From NCBI GenBank assembly GCA_037447655.1, contig JBBHKE010000491.1, positions 1-62,000 of the forward strand: a DNA stretch of 62,000 nucleotides, given 5' to 3'. This DNA is from Zygnema cylindricum. Lineage: Eukaryota > Streptophyta > Zygnematophyceae > Zygnematales > Zygnemataceae. Positions 24,401 to 34,895 of the stretch are shown here, in pieces (the stretch's first letter is position 1; the number at the start of each line of letters is the position of its first letter). The position numbers and the translations under genes were made by a program. A model generated the notes under the pieces. That model worked only from the letters and a program-made list of their open reading frames with translations. It was not told the DNA's origin and did not search any database.

Positions 24401-24486
24401 TATTGGGCTGGGATTTGGAACCCCCAAATGCCCACCGTGCCCAAACCTTCCTGTCTGGAGCTTGGAATGTTGGGGTAGGAGACTAG
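21470..24486 (+). pseudogene. Ty3-type Gag, decayed
   Basis: The frame opens with MGGGETPDNGSGKEG at 21470. It can be followed without a shift to about 23290 if in-frame stops at 21800, 21968, 22154 and 22346 are ignored. After a frameshift the reading continues in another frame to the stop at 24484. The N-terminal third is basic and Ser/Pro-rich. The middle has a Glu-rich helical stretch (KVVERAKELVEVLKSQ, VERQKLWEQELELIREARRR) that looks coiled-coil. A second helical stretch follows (LQKQKQELLQKIAELEL near 24320). I see no CCHC knuckle. Assignment as Gag rests on its position before a retroviral-type protease and on its composition. Confidence 0.55.
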
Positions 24487-25424
24487 TGCCGCCAACTCCG
24501 AAATTCCACCTCGATGCAAAGACAGAATTGACAGAAAATGGGTTAGAGGGATCACAACCGGAAAGCTACCGGGCCCTTATCATTCACTCCCAAGGCAGTA
24601 AGATTGAACACCGACATCGTCCTAGGAATCAAACCTAAACACCCGCCTTCTCTTCTGTCCAAACCTAAGTTGCCTCTTAGTTTCGAAAATTACAAGAACG
24701 AGAAATAACAGCAAGAGAAGGAGTCATTGGAACGAGAGAAGAAGGACAATCAGGGTTGGTTTGAGAAATATATGGCAAAACGCCCGGAGAATGACACTCC
24801 CCAAACACCGTCAGTCGCAGAATTCGGCTCCGAGAGTGAGAAAAAATAATAAGATCACGATCTACAGCAACCGAAACTCATCCCCATTTTCACTGAAAGC
24901 AACCCTTCCTTCCTCCAAACCGGCTGTTATGCTAGTCCGGCGTCTCATGCTTTATGCCCTCACACACGTGAAGACTCTAGCATCCTCTCACATCTTGCCC
25001 GAAGAAATCCTCATCTAGGCATTGGGAGAAGAAATCCACTCAGGAAAAGAAAAGGTCGACAGGGCCACCTAGCCAACTGCATTATTTTTGTCCACAGATC
25101 CAAAAACACCTATAGTGACAAAGCCTTATCAGTGGCTCTTATACTGAACAGAACGGGAAACTTCGAGCTCAACGGGTATGGGGGATACCAGGACGCTGTG
25201 GTCGACACTGGAGCTCTCCCAACCTCATTACCACTTCCACTTTGCAGAAATTGCCCGAGGAACTCCGGCCCAAAATCCGCCCAAGCAATATGTGCTTAAG
25301 CACCGTAAGCAGCGGCAGTCAACCAGTCCATGGAATAATCAAGGCCATGGAAATCAAGTTTGCTGATGACAGAGGCCAACGGGTGAAAATTGAGCTTCCC
25401 TTCTAAATGGTGGAAGGGACTTAA
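24487..25424 (+). pseudogene. Ty3-type aspartic protease with upstream spacer, decayed and cut by element A
   Basis: The active-site motif VVDTGA is encoded at 25198-25215, typical of retroviral-type aspartic proteases that process Gag-Pol. After a frameshift before 25242 the domain continues with LPEELRPKI, GIIKAMEIKFADD and VKIELPF. It is interrupted at 25425 by the 5' LTR of element A. Upstream (about 24487-25197) are scattered coding-like pieces, including a charged stretch near 24700-24840. The next expected domains are found in the same orientation only from 55672 on. Confidence 0.6.
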
Positions 25425-26212
25425 TGTTGAGAAAGTAATCCTAAGTTAGTTCAGAAGATAGTGCATTAAAGGGAGAGAGCGCAGTGGCGCAATGGAGAAG
25501 CACAGTGCAGAAGTGCAAAGTGGAATAACTTTCTTGTTAAATGATTAAACCGAGCACGCGACCAGACGATCTTTATCTACAGAGAAAGAGCTTTCGAACG
25601 AGATATAGAGAGCAAGATTTTGATACGTAGATCAAAAGTTACAGGCGTGCAAAGCAGAAGCTTCTAGAAGGTTCCACAGGAAACGGTATGGACTTTTCCG
25701 AGGTGGTTCCTAAGTGTTTCCTTGGAGTTTCGGGGACATGTCTAGTAGGTTCTTGTGACGTGGAGAGCCACGAGTTTCGGGGACATGTCTAGTAGGTTCT
25801 TGTGACGTGGAGAGCCACGAGAAGGACACTTGTCAATAAGTTAGAGCTAGAAATGTCTAGAATGTCTAGAAGGGTAGAGTAGAAAAGAGTATATATGAAG
25901 TAGGAGAAGTAGACAAATTAATACAATTGGAGAATTGGTTGTGACCATAGTTGAAGAGATAGTAAGAGTCCCTATAGTGAGAAAGCATTGTAACTCTGTG
26001 TGAGTTGAGATACAAAGATAAGTGAAGCCTTGTAAAGAGAACTTGGAGATAATAAAGTGATTCTTCTCGGAGAGGAAAATTTGAGCAAGTGTGCTTTTAC
26101 TTTGTGAGTGAATTATTTGTGGCTTCGGAAGATTCTTGAGTGACCTGTGAGAGAGTTTTTGCTTTGTGAAGCTAGATTGTTGCAAGATGAGTGAGGCCCA
26201 CAAAATTCAACA
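25425..26212 (+). repeat. 5' LTR of element A
   Basis: Bounded by TGTTGA and TCAACA. A TATATAT box lies at about 25890. An internal 47-bp direct duplication begins at 25725 and 25772. AATAAAG near 26050 could serve polyadenylation in the 3' copy. Confidence 0.93.
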
Positions 26213-26224
26213 TGGTATCGGAGC
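26213..26224 (+). other. Primer-binding site of element A
   Basis: TGGTATCGGAGC immediately follows the LTR and matches, with one difference, the TGGTATCAGAGC complement of the 3' end of plant initiator tRNA-Met, the usual Ty1/copia primer. Confidence 0.85.
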
Positions 26225-26233
26225 AAACGAAGC

Positions 26234-27063
26234 CATGAAGTTCTCCAAGTTTGCTGGAGCAAATTTCCACATAGGGAAAGCGAAAATTAAGCAAGTGCTC
26301 AAGATGAAGAAACTATGGGGACACGTTGATGGAACCGACGCGGTTCCGGCGGCATAAGACGAGCTTGTGGTGTGGCAAGGAAAGGAGGAAGAGGCCAAAG
26401 GTTACATTTTGTTGAGTCTTGACGACACTCAAGTATCCCACATTTTAGGATGCGATTCGGCAAAGGGGATGTGGGACACCTTGCTCAAGGTGTATGAAGA
26501 TAGTGGAACGGCAAATGTGTTGCAATTAAAGGAGAAACTTGCCACCTTTAAGATGAAGGAGACGGACTCGATTTCAAACGCACGTGAATCGACTTAAGGA
26601 GCTTGCGGAGCAACTAACGGCGGTCGGAAAGAAACAAGACGAAGAAGACCTTGTGCTTACGTTATTGAGGAGCCTCCCAAGTGAATATAAAATGCTCGTG
26701 ACGGCGTTAAAATCACAAGAGAAGTTAAAGTTGGAGTACGTCGTAAGTCGGCTACTACAAGAGGAGCTCGACCTCAAGCATGGAGAAAGTGAGGAGTCGG
26801 GAGACTCGGCGCTTTTCACAAAAGGACGCAAGAGCACTACTATGAGGAAGTGCTACAATTGCGGCAAAGCGGGTCACATGATGAAGAATTGCCGACTATC
26901 GAAGAAGGCAAATGAGAGGCCGAAGGGAGGGAGCTCAACGGCATGCTACAATTGCGGAAAGGAGGGTCATCGAGCGTATGAGTGCAAACACAAGAAAGGC
27001 AACGCGATGACCGTGGAACTTCAACAAGCAAATCTCGTGGAGAAGAAGGGAAGTTCAAGTGAT
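26234..27063 (+). pseudogene. gag of copia element A
   Basis: The frame opens MKFSKFAGANFH at 26234. An ATG inside the LTR at 26187 (MSEAHKIQHG) is in the same frame and could be the true start. It holds the copia capsid region (ILGCDSAKGMWDTLLKVYED, LPSEYKMLVTAL). Two CCHC knuckles follow: CYNCGKAGHMMKNC and CYNCGKEGHRAYEC. It is broken by a TAA at 26355 and by one extra A near 26577, after which reading resumes in another frame at THVNRLKELAEQL. Confidence 0.85.
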
Positions 27064-27231
27064 TGGATTGTAGACTCGGGAGCAACGCATCATATGTGTA
27101 ATGAAAAGTCGTTGTTTGTAACTCTCACTAAATTGGATACACCAAAAAGAATTATTGTTGCTAATAATGAGTCTTTAGAGGTAAATATGGAGGGTGATGT
27201 GAGAGTAGATTTACCCACGGGTAGAGGTATA

Positions 27232-28441
27232 TGTTGATATTTGAGTATTTTATAGGTCTGTATTAGGATAGAAAAAGAGCTGAGGCGGTCTGCCTCTAAC
27301 TCCCCTTTCCAAGCCCCCATACTTGTCGTAGTCACTGAAGGCTGGATAGGGAGCTAGAGCCATGGCTGCCTAGGCTCTCTAGAGAAGACAAGGGGTAAAT
27401 TGTGTAGTCTTACCAAAAGTTAGTGACGGACCCAGGAATTGATCCTGGTACCTACCGTCCATCAATCCGCGTTAGCCGTTAGCTCTAGCCGTTATGTCTA
27501 GAACAGATATTACGATATATAGGGTTTGACAGATATATAAATCGTCATATGTAGATTAATCCGTTTAACGGCTAATAGATACTTAGTACATAGATACAGT
27601 TTAATTTAGTACGAAGTACGGAATGGGGGCAGAATGGATACCGCGCATTTGTTTCGATAGCGAAACAAATACCGCGCATTTGTTTCGATAACGAAACAAA
27701 TACCGCGCGTCGAATTTCAGCGGCTACGATTATAGCCGGTCTTGATCGGACGGCCACGATAGGCGCCGCGATCACGGAAAAGGCATTTTTGGCGTTTAAC
27801 GGTCTTTGTCACGTCATGTGACACGTGGCGTGATAACATTGGACTACGGGAATTCCGGAGATTACAGGAACTAATCCTGATTTGACACGTGTCGACATTT
27901 TGGCCATGTCGTACAATGGCCGTACAGAAAGTACACCGGTACCTGTACTTTTCTGTACGACACAGTAATTTGATTGGTGCCGTACTTCAGTAGATAGAGT
28001 TTTAGAGAGGGTATAGGACTTAGAAAATTTTGGGTAGGCAGCTGCCTCTCCCACAGAGCACCCTGTATAAATGGCAAACTTTGGCCAGCCATAACAATTA
28101 ATTTACTTGACCATTTTCAGTGATTCTTTTTGCTGCGGACTCAGGGGAGTCTACGCTACACAGGGGTGTAGTCGGTCAGAGTTTTTGTCTGCCAGGGTGG
28201 CTGTATTTCTAAGGGAAAGTCAAAGTGGGTGAATGTGTCCAAATCTCATATTCTAACTTTGCATTCTGTGGTGGAACTGAGCACACAGAAAGTGTTATTT
28301 CACAGGGGTGAATCTATATTGGGGTTCTGACTGTAAAGGGGTCAGTCACTTGGGTTTATATTAACTTGGAGTCGGCACTATCTAGATTAGCTTCTTTTGG
28401 ATCTGCATACTCTGAGGGCCAATGGAGGTCTCAGAGTTTCA
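27232..28441 (+). mobile_element. Solo copia LTR inside pol of element A
   Basis: A 1210-bp LTR starting TGTTGATATTTGAG and ending ATGGAGGTCTCAGAGTTTCA is flanked by the 5-bp duplication GTATA (27227-27231 and 28442-28446). Its end is the same as in the D/G family, including the gag start codon ATGGAGGTCTCA. No internal region remains, so it probably arose by LTR-LTR recombination. Confidence 0.9.
27426..27500 (-). other. Antisense tRNA-like module in solo LTR
   Basis: On the minus strand a TAGAGCTAACGGC stretch is followed by a T-arm-like hairpin CCAGG-ATCAATT-CCTGG (27434-27450), i.e. a box-B-like GGATCAATTCC. It lies about 200 bp into the LTR, antisense to the element, as in the other LTR families here. 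Confidence 0.55.
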
Positions 28442-31412
28442 GTATAAACCGAGTCACTTTGAAAAATGTGTTTTATACTCCGCAATTAAAGAAGAATTTA
28501 TTTAGTGTGATCCATGCCGTGAAGTTTGGACATAGAGTTGTATTTAAAGAGAAGTATAAGTGTGAGATTATTGAAGAGAGCACGGGTAGAGTAAAAGGTG
28601 AAGGAATAGCGGAAGGGAATTTATTTAAGTTAAGAGTAAGGATACCAAGAGTGAGAGGGGAATCATTTATTGCCGAGGGAAATTCAAGTGAGTTAAAGTC
28701 CTTTAGTTTATGGCATAAAAGGTTTGCGCATTTAGGAGAGGCCAACTTAAAGAAGTTAATTGAGAAGAAAATGGTGAAGGGGCTTGAAGGAGTTAGTGGA
28801 ACTCTAACGGGGGTGTGTGACGGTTGTTTGGAGGGGAAAGAACATAGAGAGCCGTTTAAACGCACGGAGGAGAGAAGAACTCGGGAGAAGCTTGAGCTTG
28901 TCCACACGGACATAAGTGGACCGCACCCGAGGAGTCTTGGAGGGAGTAAATATTTCATCACTTTCACGGACGATTGTACGACGAAAGTGTGGATTTACTT
29001 CATGAGGGAGAAACGGGAAGCTCTCGAGAAGTTTAAGGAGTTTAAGGCCGAAGCCGAGAAATATTCCGAAAAGAAGGTGAAGGCGCTACGATCCGACAAC
29101 GGCGGAGAATACACCTCAGGAGTTTTTAAGTCGTTTTGTAAGAAGGAGGGAATTCGGCAAGAATTTACTACCCCTTATAGCCCGCAACAAAACGGAGTGG
29201 CCGAAAGATTAAACCGAACGTTGGTGGAGGGTGCACGAGCTATGGTCCACTCGGCGGACCTCGACAAGTCATTTTGGGCCGAGGCGATTTATTGCACCGT
29301 GCATGTTAAGAATCGGTCACCAAGCGCAAAATTAGAAGACGTTACCCCCGAGGAGGCATGGAGTGGCTACAAGCCGAGTGTGCAACACTTGCGAGTGTTC
29401 GGATGCAAAGCGAGCGTATTTATTCCTTCACAAAAGCGAAAGAAGTTTGATAAGAAAAGTTGGACGGGAGTTTTCGTTGGATATGATGCGGCGAGAAAGG
29501 CGTATCGCGTTTGGGATACGAAAAAGCAAAAGGTCGTATCAAGCCGAGATGTTATTGTCCATGAAAAACAAGAGGCTAAAGAGGAGTCATTTGAGGATAT
29601 GGAAATTAAGGAGCATGAAGAGGAGGTGGAGGTGGAAGAAGAAGCAAGTCCTTCGAGTTCGACTAGCACTCCACCCGAGACGGATGAGGCAAATTCAACT
29701 CCGGAAACAAGCCCGCAGGCACCGAGGAGATCCGGAAGAGTGAGAACAACACCAAAGAGATTAACCGCTACGAGACTTGGTGGTGTGAATGAGGAATTTG
29801 CCGGATTTGCATATTGTTTTCTTACGGAAGAGGAGGAGCCGCAGAGTTTTCAAGAGGCGATTACGTGTGCCGAAGCACAAAAATGGAGGGCGGCTATGGA
29901 CGACGAAATGAGGAGTCTCTATGACAATGACACGTGGGAACTCGTCCCAAGACCGGAGGGGAAAAATATTGTCGGTTGCAAATGGGTCTACAAAATTAAG
30001 AGGAAGGCGGACGGGACCGTGGAGCGTTACAAAGCCCGTTTAGTCGCGAAGGGATATTCCCAAAAGGAGGGGATTGACTACAATGAAACTTTTGCACCGG
30101 TTGTGAAATTTTCAAGCTTAAGGAGTTTGGTCGCGATTGCCGCATTGGAGGGCATGAAGATGCATCAAATGGACGTGAAGACGGCGTTCCTCAATGGAGA
30201 GCTTGACGAGGAAATTTATATGGAGCAACCGGAAGGCATGGTGAAGAAGGGAGAGGAGGACCTTGTGTGCAAGTTAAAGAAGCCTCTCTATGGTCTTAAA
30301 CAAGGACCACGGTGTTGGAATCACCGTATCGACGGTGAAATGAAAAAGGAAGGCTTTGAGAGATTTGAGACGGATAGAGCGGTGTATAAGCGTGGAGTAG
30401 GAAAATCTCTCACAATTGTGTCTATCTATGTGGATGATGTGAACATCTTTGGTTATCTCGATGATGAAATTTTGAAAGTTAAAAGGTTTCTCAAAAGTAA
30501 GTTTGAAATGAGTGATTTAGGAGAAACTAATTATTTGTTGGGAATTAAAGTGGATATTGATAAAGAGAAAGGCGAGGTGACCATGCACCAAGAGAAGTAC
30601 GCGAGAGAAGTCCTCAAGCGATTTAATATGGAGAATTGCAAGCCGGTGAGCACACCAATGGACACGGGGCTGAAGCTCACGAAAAATATGTGTCCAACGA
30701 ACGAGGACGAAAGGGAGCAAATGAAGGAAGTACCGTATCGAGAAGCGGTCGGGAGCTTGATGTATTTGATGGTAGCAACGAGACCGGATTTGGCTGCGGC
30801 GGTTGGGAGTGTTTCCCAATTCATGGAGAATCCGGGAATTATACATTGGCAAGCCGTGAAAAGAATTTTGCGTTACCTCAAAGGAACGGTGAATTTCGGT
30901 TTAAAATTCAAGAGAGGAGAATCCGTAGAATTCACCGGATATGTCGACTCAGATTGGGGAGGCGACGAAGACACACGGCGAAGCACGACCGGATATGTTT
31001 TTACATGCGGAGGCGCAGCAATAAGTTGGAGCTCCCGAAGACAAAGGACGGTTGCCCTATCGAGCACGGAAGCCGAATATATGGCAGCAACACACGCTAC
31101 GAAGGAAGCCATATGGTTAAGGGCGTTCTTTAAAGAGGCGGGATTCGAGCAAGGAACAACGGTGATATACTCGGATAATCAAGGAAGTATTGCTCTCATG
31201 AAAAATCCCGTTTATCATGCTCGCACAAAGCATATTGACATTCAATTTCATTTTGTTAGAGAATATGTTGAAAGTAAAGAGATAAAATTTGAGTATGTGC
31301 ATACGAGCATGCAAGCGGCGGATAGTTTGACAAAGGCAATCTCAAGAGAGAAAGTAAATTTGTGTAATGAGTTATTTGGACTTGTAAGTCATCATTGAAC
31401 TAACTAATGATT

Positions 31413-31421
31413 AAGAGGGGG
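31413..31421 (+). other. Polypurine tract of element A
   Basis: AAGAGGGGG directly precedes the 3' LTR and would prime plus-strand DNA synthesis. Confidence 0.85.
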
Positions 31422-32209
31422 TGTTGAGAAAGTAATCCTAAGTTAGTTCAGAAGATAGTGCATTAAAGGGAGAGAGCGCAGTGGCGCAATGGAGAAGCAC
31501 AGTGCAGAAGTGCAAAGTGGAATAACTTTCTTGTTAAATGGTTAAATCGAGCACGCGACCAGACGATCTTTATCTACAGAGAAAGAGCTTTCGAACGAGA
31601 TATAGAGAGCAAGATTTTGATACGTAGATCAAAAGTTACAGGCGTGCAAAGCAGAAGCTTCTAGAAGGTTCCACAGGAAACGGTATGGACTTTTCCGAGG
31701 TGGTTCCTAAGTGTTTCCTTGGAGTTTCGGGGACATGTCTAGTAGGTTCTTGTGACGTGGAGAGCCACGAGTTTCGGGGACATGTCTAGTAGGTTCTTGT
31801 GACGTGGAGAGCCACGAGAAGGACACTTGTCAATAAGTTAGAGCTAGAAATGTCTAGAATGTCTAGAAGGGTAGAGTAGAAAAGAGTATATATGAAGTAG
31901 GAGAAGTAGACAAATTAATACAATTGGAGAATTGGTTGTGACCATAGTTGAAGAGATAGTAAGAGTCCCTATAGTGAGAAAGCATTGTAACTCTGTGTGA
32001 GTTGAGATACAAAGATAAGTGAAGCCTTGTAAAGAGAACTTGGAGATAATAAAGTGATTCTTCTCGGAGAGGAAAATTTGAGCAAGTGTGCTTTTACTTT
32101 GTGAGTGAATTCTTTGTGGCTTCGGAAGATTCTTGAGTGACCTGTGAGAGAGTTTTTGCTTTGTGAAGCTAGATTGTTGCAAGATGAGTGAGGCCCACAA
32201 AATTCAACA
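31422..32209 (+). repeat. 3' LTR of element A
   Basis: A 788-bp copy of the 5' LTR with three differences seen. It is followed not by host flank but by a PBS and gag start. Confidence 0.93.
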
Positions 32210-32264
32210 TGGTATCGGAGCAAACGAAGCCATGAAGTTCTCCAAGTTTGCTGGAGCAAATTTC
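32210..32264 (+). mobile_element. Start of a second, truncated unit of element A
   Basis: The 55 bp after the 3' LTR repeat 26213-26267: the PBS TGGTATCGGAGC and the gag start through GGAGCAAATTTC. This makes the arrangement LTR-internal-LTR-internal, cut off at the junction with minus-strand element D. Confidence 0.9.
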
Positions 32265-32791
32265 CTCTCTCTTAACTTATCTAGATTCACATGCCCAAGC
32301 CTCTTATGCCACATCATAATATCATGAAGACCAGCATAATAAAGTTTCTTCGTTTCATTACTTAAGATCAGCATAAACATCCCATGGCTACCTTTCTCAG
32401 CAATGAAATAGACATCCTCCTCAAAACTAGAAGAAAAGACTCCTTCCTTAGTGCTAGTAAAAAAACCCTTATCATCTAATACAGATGTAGAGATGAGGTT
32501 TTTGTTCAGCTCCAAAATAAACAATACATTGGAGAATGTTACTATGGATGTCTTTCCTTCTACTAACACTTTCAAATCTACCGATCCTACAAGAGTAGTG
32601 GTGACTATCCTCCCATCCCCATACTTTATCTCTACGGTGGGAATCTTTCTTATCTTAGTGAACAGGTGCCTATCCTTACACATGTGCATGGAGGCACCTG
32701 AATCTACAATCCAGCCTGCTTCACCTTTATATCCACCGTAAACATATTTCCGCCTTCGTGGAATTTCGACCTCGTTTTTCGCCTCCAACTC
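32265..32791 (-). pseudogene. Protease / pre-integrase fragment of element D
   Basis: In frame with gag after a TAG at 32789-32791. It contains VEIPRRRK, WIVDSGASMHMCKD (aspartic protease) and MMWHKRLGHVNLDKL, then stops at the rearrangement junction. Integrase, RT and RNase H are missing. Confidence 0.8.
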
Positions 32792-33862
32792 CTAATAAAA
32801 AAGGAGCTCATCCTCCTCGTCCTCGGATTCCGCCTCATAAACCTGTGTCACAAGGGCCTTTTTCTTTCCTCTCGGGGTACCACCAGTGTGCCCCTCCTTT
32901 AACCGAAGCTCGGTTAGCTTAGTGCACTCTGCCATATAGTTCCCTGGTTTCTTACAAAAATGACATAAACCTTTGGGAGCCCTTGGTCCGAACTCATCGG
33001 TCTGATTTTTCTGCTCCTTCCCCCCATAGTTTTTGACCGGTTTCCGGGAATCATTGTTCCACCGATCGGTCGTAGTTGCCAAGGCTTGGCCACTCTTTCC
33101 TCCCTTTCGGATCTCAATCGTATTCTCCCGAACGAGAATCATTCCTACCATTGAGTTCCATATCCAATTTGAGTATAGCAAGTCATGCACATGGTTGACT
33201 ATGTTCTCGAACTCATCGGGTAACTTCATTAGTAAACAGTTAACCTTTTCCTTTTCACTAAAATCTTTTCCCGCACTCTCTAGCTCCATGTAGACTGTAG
33301 CAAGCTCATTGCAAAAATCAAACATCTTCCCCCTTTTGTATACATACTCCTTAACTTTCTGATTAGCCAACTGTTGTTGCTGAATCGTACCACCTCGGTA
33401 CATCTCTATGAGAGCCATACAAAGATCGCATGCCCTATCTACCTGGAAATGAGGACATGCAAGTCCTTCGGTAGGATGGCGTAGGATGAAGTGCTTTGCT
33501 GCCATATTGTTGAAGTCCCAAGTTTCACTATCATTCTCCTTGTTCCTCGGAATAGTTGACATGAATGCCGAACCAGTTGTTATTGGTGTGGTCGCCTCTT
33601 TCTCCTTTCCTTTTTCCACCACCTCTCCTTCCTTTGTTTCCTTTGTTGAAGGTGGATCCTCTTTCCTCGTGAATCTGCTTCCTCCAAACCCTGGAGGGAT
33701 TCCGAGACTTGATGGACGCCCCAACCGTCCACTCACTATCCCCCAAAACCTTTTTTTACATAGAGCTCCTATCATCATACTTTCCCAGAATATGAAGTTT
33801 GTTCCATTAAAGATTGGTACCCTAGAGGGTGGGCCTATAACCTGAAACTCTGAGACCTCCAT
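32792..33862 (-). CDS. gag of copia element D (intact, 356 codons)
   Basis: Starts MEVSEFQVIGPPSRVP. The first codons lie inside the 5' LTR and the frame runs through the PBS. The capsid-type region includes FWESMMIGAL, LMKLPDEFENIVNHV and ILVRENTIEIRKGGKS. One CCHC knuckle is present (CHFCKKPGNYMAEC). It ends DEEDELLFY and TAG, with protease continuing in the same frame after the stop. The protein would form the nucleocapsid shell of the particle. It is the only complete gag in the window. Confidence 0.85.
   Translation of the reverse strand: MEVSEFQVIGPPSRVPIFNGTNFIFWESMMIGALCKKRFWGIVSGRLGRPSSLGIPPGFGGSRFTRKEDPPSTKETKEGEVVEKGKEKEATTPITTGSAFMSTIPRNKENDSETWDFNNMAAKHFILRHPTEGLACPHFQVDRACDLCMALIEMYRGGTIQQQQLANQKVKEYVYKRGKMFDFCNELATVYMELESAGKDFSEKEKVNCLLMKLPDEFENIVNHVHDLLYSNWIWNSMVGMILVRENTIEIRKGGKSGQALATTTDRWNNDSRKPVKNYGGKEQKNQTDEFGPRAPKGLCHFCKKPGNYMAECTKLTELRLKEGHTGGTPRGKKKALVTQVYEAESEDEEDELLFY
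33830..33842 (-). other. Primer-binding site of element D, anticodon-type
   Basis: On the minus strand, GGTTATAGGCCCA follows the LTR end TTTCA. It matches, with one difference, the complement of the anticodon region of initiator tRNA-Met, as in Drosophila copia. Confidence 0.75.
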
Positions 33863-34894
33863 AAGTCCTCAGAGTGGACAGCTTCCAAGAAGCCTCCAGG
33901 ATAACCTTGGCCTCTTTGTGTTTCAGCAAAATCAACTACCACCCTGGCAGACAATAACTTTGACCACCTTCACCCCTATAAAGACAAGACTCCCATGAGT
34001 CGATAGCAAAAAGAATCTATGAATTTGCTCCCCTGAGTAGTAAGTTATAAAGGGTCTAAGTTGACCTTTTGTACAGAGCTCTTTGGGAGAGGGTCCTATC
34101 TCCTAATTTTTCTAAGTCCTACCTCTCTCACAGACTCTATCTACTGATGTACGAAGCCAATCAGATTATAGTTGTGTACACAAAAGTACATTTGCCGGTG
34201 TACTTTCTGTACGGACACTATACGACATAGCCTAAATGTCGATACGTGGTATGTCCGGATTCGCTCATTTAATCCTCGGAGATGCCGCGATCCAATGTCA
34301 TTTCGCCACGTGTCATCGGATGTGGCGATGACCAAAAACCGCCAAAATTCTCTTCCGCGATCTCGGTTTTTATTCCGACCGTCCTATTAAATTCACATTT
34401 AATCGTAGCCGTAATAAATACATGCGCGGTATTCGTTTCATTAAAGAAATAAATGCGCGGTATTCGTTTCTTATCCGTACCGTAATACGTACTTTTGCAT
34501 AACTGGATCTATGTATCCCGTAAACAGTTATTGTTAAATGAATTATCCTACCTGATAATGTTTAATTAAATATCAAACCATATAGCACGTAACACTAGTT
34601 AAAGACTTAACGGCTAAGGCTACCGGCTATCGGCTGTCTGCCGTCCTGTAGGTACCACGATCAAATCCTATGGCCGGCACTTACCTTTTAATAAATAAAC
34701 CCCTAACTAATATATATTTCTGGTAAACCTCAGGATAGCCTAGGTAGCCATAACTCTAGCTCCCTCTTGAATTTCTCAATGACTGCGACAATTTTGAGAG
34801 TTGGAGAGAGAAGTTAGAGGTAGCTTGCCTCGGCTTCTTTCTATATTTTTATTTAGACCTAGAAAATAATTTAAATGGACCATTAATTTCTACA
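33843..34894 (-). repeat. 5' LTR of element D
   Basis: 1052 bp, on the minus strand starting TGTAGAAATTAATGG and ending GGTCTCAGAGTTTCA. It matches the LTR of G and the fragment at 14481. Confidence 0.88.
34608..34680 (+). other. Antisense tRNA-like module in LTR of D
   Basis: Plus-strand AACGGCTAAGGC followed by a box-B-like CGATCAAATCC (34658-34668), antisense to element D, about 215-285 bp from the LTR start. Confidence 0.5.
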
Positions 34895-34895
34895 C

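Larger units (their letters stand above)
27064..31398 (+). pseudogene. pol of copia element A, split by a solo LTR
   Basis: The protease begins DWIVDSGATHHMC (27064). The frame is interrupted by the solo LTR at 27232-28441 plus its 5-bp duplication, and resumes at 28447 (RVTLKNVFYTPQLKKNLFSV). Then come the GAG-pre-integrase motif LWHKRFAHLGEANL and the integrase (HTDISGPHPRS, TDDCTTKVW, SDNGGEYTSG, PYSPQQNGVAERLNRTL). RT follows (YKARLVAKGYSQKEGIDY, FLNGEL, YVDDVNIFG), then RNase H (ALSSTEAEYMAA, YSDNQGSIALM, HIDIQFHFVRE). No other stop occurs to 31398. The two parts stay in the same frame because the insertion adds 1215 nt, a multiple of three, but the solo LTR contains stops. Confidence 0.92.
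25425..32209 (+). mobile_element. Ty1/copia retrotransposon A
   Basis: Two 788-bp LTRs start TGTTGA, end TCAACA, and differ at three positions by eye. Between them lie a PBS for initiator tRNA-Met, gag, protease, integrase, RT and RNase H, then a PPT. A solo LTR of another family sits inside pol. The near-identity of the LTRs suggests a recent insertion. No target-site duplication can be read because a second, truncated unit follows the 3' LTR. Confidence 0.93.
32265..34894 (-). mobile_element. Ty1/copia element D, 5' half only
   Basis: Minus-strand element with a 5' LTR (34894-33843), PBS, intact gag, protease and the GAG-pre-integrase motif (MMWHKRLGHVNLDKL). It is truncated at 32265 where it meets the second unit of A. 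It lies within the RNase H of element F: the F frame is cut after DEEM at 34895. Confidence 0.85.

Noticed and set aside
25480-25605. Sense tRNA-like module in the LTR of element A (TGGCGCAATGG and TTTCGAACGAG)
   Set aside because: The box-A-like word is fair, but the box-B-like word lacks the consensus G and the arms do not fold.
32789-32791. Programmed read-through at the gag-protease stop of element D
   Set aside because: Only one copy shows this stop at this place; CAG-to-TAG decay explains it equally well.
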